A stretch of 64,000 nucleotides of DNA from Oxalobacteraceae bacterium (GTDB taxonomy: Bacteria; Pseudomonadota; Gammaproteobacteria; Burkholderiales; Burkholderiaceae_D): the NCBI GenBank assembly GCA_027490725.1, contig JAIXXN010000057.1, positions 124,001 to 188,000 of the forward strand, in the 5' to 3' direction. A program made the translations under genes and the position numbers. Numbering within the stretch: the first letter of the stretch is position 1; each line of letters starts with the position of its first letter. Positions 60,517 through 64,000 of this stretch are shown in pieces. The notes beneath the pieces are model-generated. The model worked only from the letters and a program-made list of their open reading frames with translations. It searched no databases and had not been told where the DNA came from.

Positions 60517-63500
60517 ATGCCCTTAGCACCGACCTCCACTGCGAACCCCAGATTGCCCTATCTGGCGCTGCTGATGGCGCTGACAGCGTGCTATTTCCTG
60601 TTCGCGCGCGCCAGTCTGGTACTGGCGTTTGGTCACAGCAATGCCACCCCCGTCTGGCCGCCTTCGGGGATTGCCCTGGCGGCGATGCTGGCTTATGGCT
60701 ACCGGATCTGGCCGGCGATTCTGATCGGCGCCAGCTTTGCCAACCTCACCACCTTTATCGCCAACGGCCTGGGCCCGGATCAGTCCAGCATCGTGATCTC
60801 GGTGCTGATCGGTGCCGGCAACACGCTCGAGGCACTGGCCGGTGCCTGGCTAGCCCGCCGCTACGCCTGCGCCAGCCAGCCGTATGCGCAATTGCAGGAT
60901 GTGTACAAGTTTGCCCTGATTGCCCTCGTGATGTGTGCCGTGGGCGCGCTACTCGGCAGCAGCATCCTGTATATAGACGGACTGGTCACTGCCCCGGCGC
61001 TGACCACGGTCTTGCTGACCTGGTGGGTGGGTGATGTTGCCGGCGTAATTCTAGTCACCCCTGCCTTGCTGGCGTGGTCACGTGCTCACACCCCTGCCGC
61101 GCAGCGCAATGCGCTGCGCGGCGTGCTGGCACTGCTGTTGCTGGCAGCAATGGTGGCGGCCATCTTTGCACGGCAGTACCGCTCGGACGACGGCCAGGGC
61201 TGGCTCCCCTATCTGCTGATTCTCGGGGTGGCGTGGGCTGCCCAGCAATATGGTCAGCGCGGCGCCAGTCTGTGCTGCTTGCTGATCGCTGCGGCGGCGG
61301 TGCTGTGCACCGTGCATGGACTGGGGCCATTCGCGGTCGGTACGCTCAACGATGCACTGATCGCACTGGCCAGCTACATCGTGCTATGTAGTCTGATCGG
61401 CATGGTGCTGAGTGCCGACGATTACGAACGCCAGCGGCTACACGGTACCGTACAGGGCCGTAATACGGCGCACTGGGCAACCCTGCTAGCGGGCATAGCG
61501 CTGACCGTGGTGGTCTGGCAGCTGGTTGCCCTGAGCACGGAACGCCGTGCGCGCGAGCAGTTCGATAACCGCACTGGCGAAATTGCCGAACGCATCAGCC
61601 GACGCATGGACTTGTATGCCGCAGGGCTGCGCGGCGCACGGGCGCTGTTCCAGGTCGAGGTCCAGCCAAGCCGTCAGAAATGGCGCGCCTATACCGAAGC
61701 GCTGGACATCTCGCACAGCCTGCCGGGTATGCTAGGCCTCGGTTATGCCGCATTGATGCCGGAGGCGCAGCGCGCCGAGCTTGTCGAGCAGATCCGCCAG
61801 CATGACCTGCCCGAGTTTCATGTCTGGACCCTGCCTGGTGACCGCTCCGGTGCGCTGGCGGCAGTGGTGCTGTATCTGGAGCCGGCTAGCGGCGCCAATC
61901 TGCGCGCCTTCGGCTACGATATGATGTCCGAACCGGCGCGCCGCCGCGCGATGCTGGAAGCGGCGCGGCTGGGCGAACCGGTACTCTCGTCGCGGGTGGT
62001 GCTGGTGCAGGAAGGACCGGGACAGGGCAAGCCCGGCTTCCTGATGTATTTCCCGATCTATCAGCAGCGCAGTAGTTTTACCCATGGCCGTGCCGGCGCC
62101 GTCCAGCGTATGGCAGCCTTGAACGGGTATTCCTACAGTCCGATTCGTGCTGAGGAAATGTTCGCCGGCCTGCTCGGGCCAGCCGATAGCGGCATCCAGC
62201 TGGAGGTGTTCGATGGCGAGAGCAGCCTCGCAAGCAGTCTGCTGTATGCCAGCGATCAGCGCCTTCCCGCCGATCTGGAACAGTATCCGACCCCCTACCA
62301 GCGCTCGCTGCCACTGGACTTGTTGCGGCATCGCTGGACGCTGCGCTTCACCTCTCTGCCGGCCTTCGAAAATTCCATCGACCGCCAGAAATCGCACATC
62401 GTATTGCTGGCCGGTGCCATCATCAGCCTGCTGTTTTTCGGCGTGGTGCGCGCGCTAAACGCCCGGCAAACCTATGCCAGTGCGCTGGCGGAAGAAAAAA
62501 CTGCCGCCTTGCGCGAATCGGAAAGCTCGCTGATCGTGGCGCGCGATCTGGCCGAAGCAGCCAGCCGTGCCAAGTCCGAGTTTGTCGCCAACATGAGCCA
62601 TGAAATCCGCACCCCGCTCAATGCCGTGCTTGGTATGGCGCAGTTACTCAACAACACCAGCCTGTCGTCCGAGCAGAAGAAATTCCTCGACATGATCAGT
62701 AGTTCCGGCACCGCGCTGCTGAATATACTCAACGACGTACTGGACCTGTCGAAAATCGAAGCGGGCCGGATGGAACTGGCGCCAGTTCAGTTCAGCCTGC
62801 AAAGCGTGCTGGACGCTGTCGCCACCATCATGACCGTCAATGCCAGCGAAAAAAATCTGGAGCTGGCCATCGGCATCGATCCCGGTGTACCGCAGGCGCT
62901 GTGTGGTGACAACCATCGCCTGCAGCAGATCCTGGTGAATCTGGTGGGCAACGCCATCAAATTTACCGAGTCCGGCCGGGTGGGCTTGCTGGTAGAACGG
63001 GCTGGCGCCACTAGCGAAGCGGTGACCCTGCGCTTCATTGTGAGCGACACCGGCATCGGCATCCCGGTCGAACAGCGCAGCCTGCTGTTTGCGCCCTTCT
63101 CGCAGGCCGACGCTTCCATGACACGCCGCTTTGGCGGCACCGGGCTAGGTCTGGCGATATCCCGCCGGATCGCCGCCCTGATGGGCGGCGAAATCGAGGT
63201 CGACAGCACACCCGGTCAGGGTAGCCGCTTTACCTTGCGGATCCCGCTACGGTATGGCATTCCGCCGCTCAGCGACGATGCCCCGCTGGCGCCCCAGCAT
63301 CTGCTGCTAGTGGAAGCCGATCCGCTGGGTGCTGATTATCTTCAGCGCAATATCGCTAGTCTGAATTGGCATTGTACCCATGCGGTCAGTGGCGAACAGG
63401 CGCTCCAGCGACTCGGTGATGCCAGTCGCCAGTTCGACGCCATCCTGATAGCCTGGGACTTACCGGGCATGGATGGTCTGGCGACCATGCAGGCGATCCG

Positions 63501-64000
63501 CGCCGCCCTGCCGCTCGACGGTCCGGCCATCATCCTGATGACCAGTGCCTACGGCCAGGCCCGTATCCTGCAGCATCGCGAAGCCGAACTGGCCAGTGCC
63601 ACCCTGCTGAAACCGGTTACCGCCGGCCGGCTCTACGCGGCACTGCGCCAGTGCCAGCGCCATACACCGACCACCGCCAGCAGCGCCGATCTGGGAGCGG
63701 TGGCGGCACTGCGCATCGACGGGGTGCGCCTGCTGCTGGTCGAAGATAATCCACTCAACCAGCTGGTGGCCCAGAGTATGCTCAACTACGCCGGCGCCAG
63801 CTTGCAAACCGTCGACAATGGCCGCGCCGCACTCGACCTGCTGCGTACCGACAGCCAGCGCTTCGATCTGGTACTGATGGATGTGCAGATGCCGGAGATG
63901 GACGGCTTCGAAGCCACCATGCGGATCCGCTCGGAACTCAAACTGGCGCTCCCCGTCGTGGCCATGACGGCCGGAGTCATGCAATCCGAACGCCAGCAAT
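60517..64000 (+). CDS. Hybrid histidine kinase with MASE1 and CHASE sensor domains, 3' end cut by window edge
   Basis: At least 1161 codons, open to the last base, from ATG 60517 (MPLAPTSTANPRLPY). A MASE1 integral-membrane sensor covers about residues 12-310 (PVWPPSGIALAAML; helices through LLTWWVGDVAGVILVTPALL). A periplasmic CHASE domain (about 345-610) is followed by a helix and a HisKA with His695 (NMSHEIRTP). The HATPase has NLVGNAIKF and GGTGLGLAISRRIAALMGG. A first receiver-like domain (about 928-1040) lacks the phosphorylatable Asp (ILIAWDLPGMDG has Ala there). A second receiver (from about 1070) is canonical with Asp1122 (LVLMDVQMPEMDG). An HPt may follow outside the window. It senses an unknown external signal. 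The upstream DNA holds no clear promoter. Confidence 0.9.
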   Translation, partial: MPLAPTSTANPRLPYLALLMALTACYFLFARASLVLAFGHSNATPVWPPSGIALAAMLAYGYRIWPAILIGASFANLTTFIANGLGPDQSSIVISVLIGAGNTLEALAGAWLARRYACASQPYAQLQDVYKFALIALVMCAVGALLGSSILYIDGLVTAPALTTVLLTWWVGDVAGVILVTPALLAWSRAHTPAAQRNALRGVLALLLLAAMVAAIFARQYRSDDGQGWLPYLLILGVAWAAQQYGQRGASLCCLLIAAAAVLCTVHGLGPFAVGTLNDALIALASYIVLCSLIGMVLSADDYERQRLHGTVQGRNTAHWATLLAGIALTVVVWQLVALSTERRAREQFDNRTGEIAERISRRMDLYAAGLRGARALFQVEVQPSRQKWRAYTEALDISHSLPGMLGLGYAALMPEAQRAELVEQIRQHDLPEFHVWTLPGDRSGALAAVVLYLEPASGANLRAFGYDMMSEPARRRAMLEAARLGEPVLSSRVVLVQEGPGQGKPGFLMYFPIYQQRSSFTHGRAGAVQRMAALNGYSYSPIRAEEMFAGLLGPADSGIQLEVFDGESSLASSLLYASDQRLPADLEQYPTPYQRSLPLDLLRHRWTLRFTSLPAFENSIDRQKSHIVLLAGAIISLLFFGVVRALNARQTYASALAEEKTAALRESESSLIVARDLAEAASRAKSEFVANMSHEIRTPLNAVLGMAQLLNNTSLSSEQKKFLDMISSSGTALLNILNDVLDLSKIEAGRMELAPVQFSLQSVLDAVATIMTVNASEKNLELAIGIDPGVPQALCGDNHRLQQILVNLVGNAIKFTESGRVGLLVERAGATSEAVTLRFIVSDTGIGIPVEQRSLLFAPFSQADASMTRRFGGTGLGLAISRRIAALMGGEIEVDSTPGQGSRFTLRIPLRYGIPPLSDDAPLAPQHLLLVEADPLGADYLQRNIASLNWHCTHAVSGEQALQRLGDASRQFDAILIAWDLPGMDGLATMQAIRAALPLDGPAIILMTSAYGQARILQHREAELASATLLKPVTAGRLYAALRQCQRHTPTTASSADLGAVAALRIDGVRLLLVEDNPLNQLVAQSMLNYAGASLQTVDNGRAALDLLRTDSQRFDLVLMDVQMPEMDGFEATMRIRSELKLALPVVAMTAGVMQSERQQ

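Noticed and set aside
1..64000. tRNA or rRNA genes and CRISPR arrays
   Set aside because: No cloverleaf with conserved T-arm, no rRNA core sequence and no regularly spaced repeat array was seen on reading both strands; no tool-based scan was possible.

Overview
The window looks like a betaproteobacterial chromosome carrying a heavy-metal-resistance transposon. The assignment is by gene content only: PurT, NadABC, QueDE-TadA, an RlhA-type U32 protein, the bacterial proteasome-like protein Anbu, and a sugar transferase of the type found in PEP-CTERM/exopolysaccharide loci. A Neisseriales-like (Chitinibacteraceae-type) host is a reasonable guess but is not proven. No rRNA, tRNA or CRISPR array was seen.

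Positions 1-19397 are the inner part and right end of a Tn3-superfamily transposon, most like the Tn4651 subgroup. The left edge of the window lies inside a TnpS-type tyrosine recombinase gene. The TnpA transposase (16375-19344) sits just inside a roughly 45-bp terminal inverted repeat (19353-19397). That repeat abuts a chemotaxis receptor gene cut off in its signalling domain, so the element landed inside an mcp gene. The cargo is a Zn/Cd/Co/Pb resistance island. It holds a frameshifted CadA/PbrA/ZntA-type P-type ATPase divergent from a CadR/PbrR-type MerR regulator, a czcI-czcC-czcB-czcA efflux operon, a P1B-4 ATPase (CzcP type), three further CzcI-like small proteins (four in all), a diacylglycerol kinase, and several curiosities: an orphan flagellar rod protein FlgB, a small membrane protein, an N-terminal stub of a CzcD-type CDF transporter and a broken secreted-protein gene.

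Positions 20900-34500 are ordinary chromosome: a cytochrome b561, a P2-type cation ATPase with a PEELP motif, rlhA, a small eRF1-like protein, an overlapping hybrid histidine kinase/HD-GYP response regulator pair, a DUF455 ferritin-like protein, a class C beta-lactamase-fold serine hydrolase and a PRC-barrel protein.

Positions 34700-38900 form a compact operon of circularly permuted ATP-grasp, alpha-E (DUF403), transglutaminase-like and Anbu peptidase genes, preceded by a sigma-54-like promoter. It is the best candidate in the window for a poorly understood complete pathway (peptide ligation, processing and degradation). A stand-alone HPt protein follows.

Positions 39700-51700 hold a Sel1-like lipoprotein; a polyprenyl-phosphate sugar transferase whose C-terminus appears replaced in frame by the tail of a nucleotide-sugar epimerase; NAD de novo synthesis genes (nadB, nadC, nadA); a YbiT-type ABC-F protein; ldcA; a queE-queD-tadA operon in which all three products modify tRNA wobble positions; and a PAS-GGDEF diguanylate cyclase. 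Positions 51700-64000 carry a serralysin-like M10 protease, a secreted DNA/RNA endonuclease with two small partners, a nitrobindin-like protein, an ACT-like protein, an Lrp regulator, a porin, a PstS-like small protein, a DUF481 protein, purT and a MASE1-CHASE hybrid kinase that runs off the right edge.
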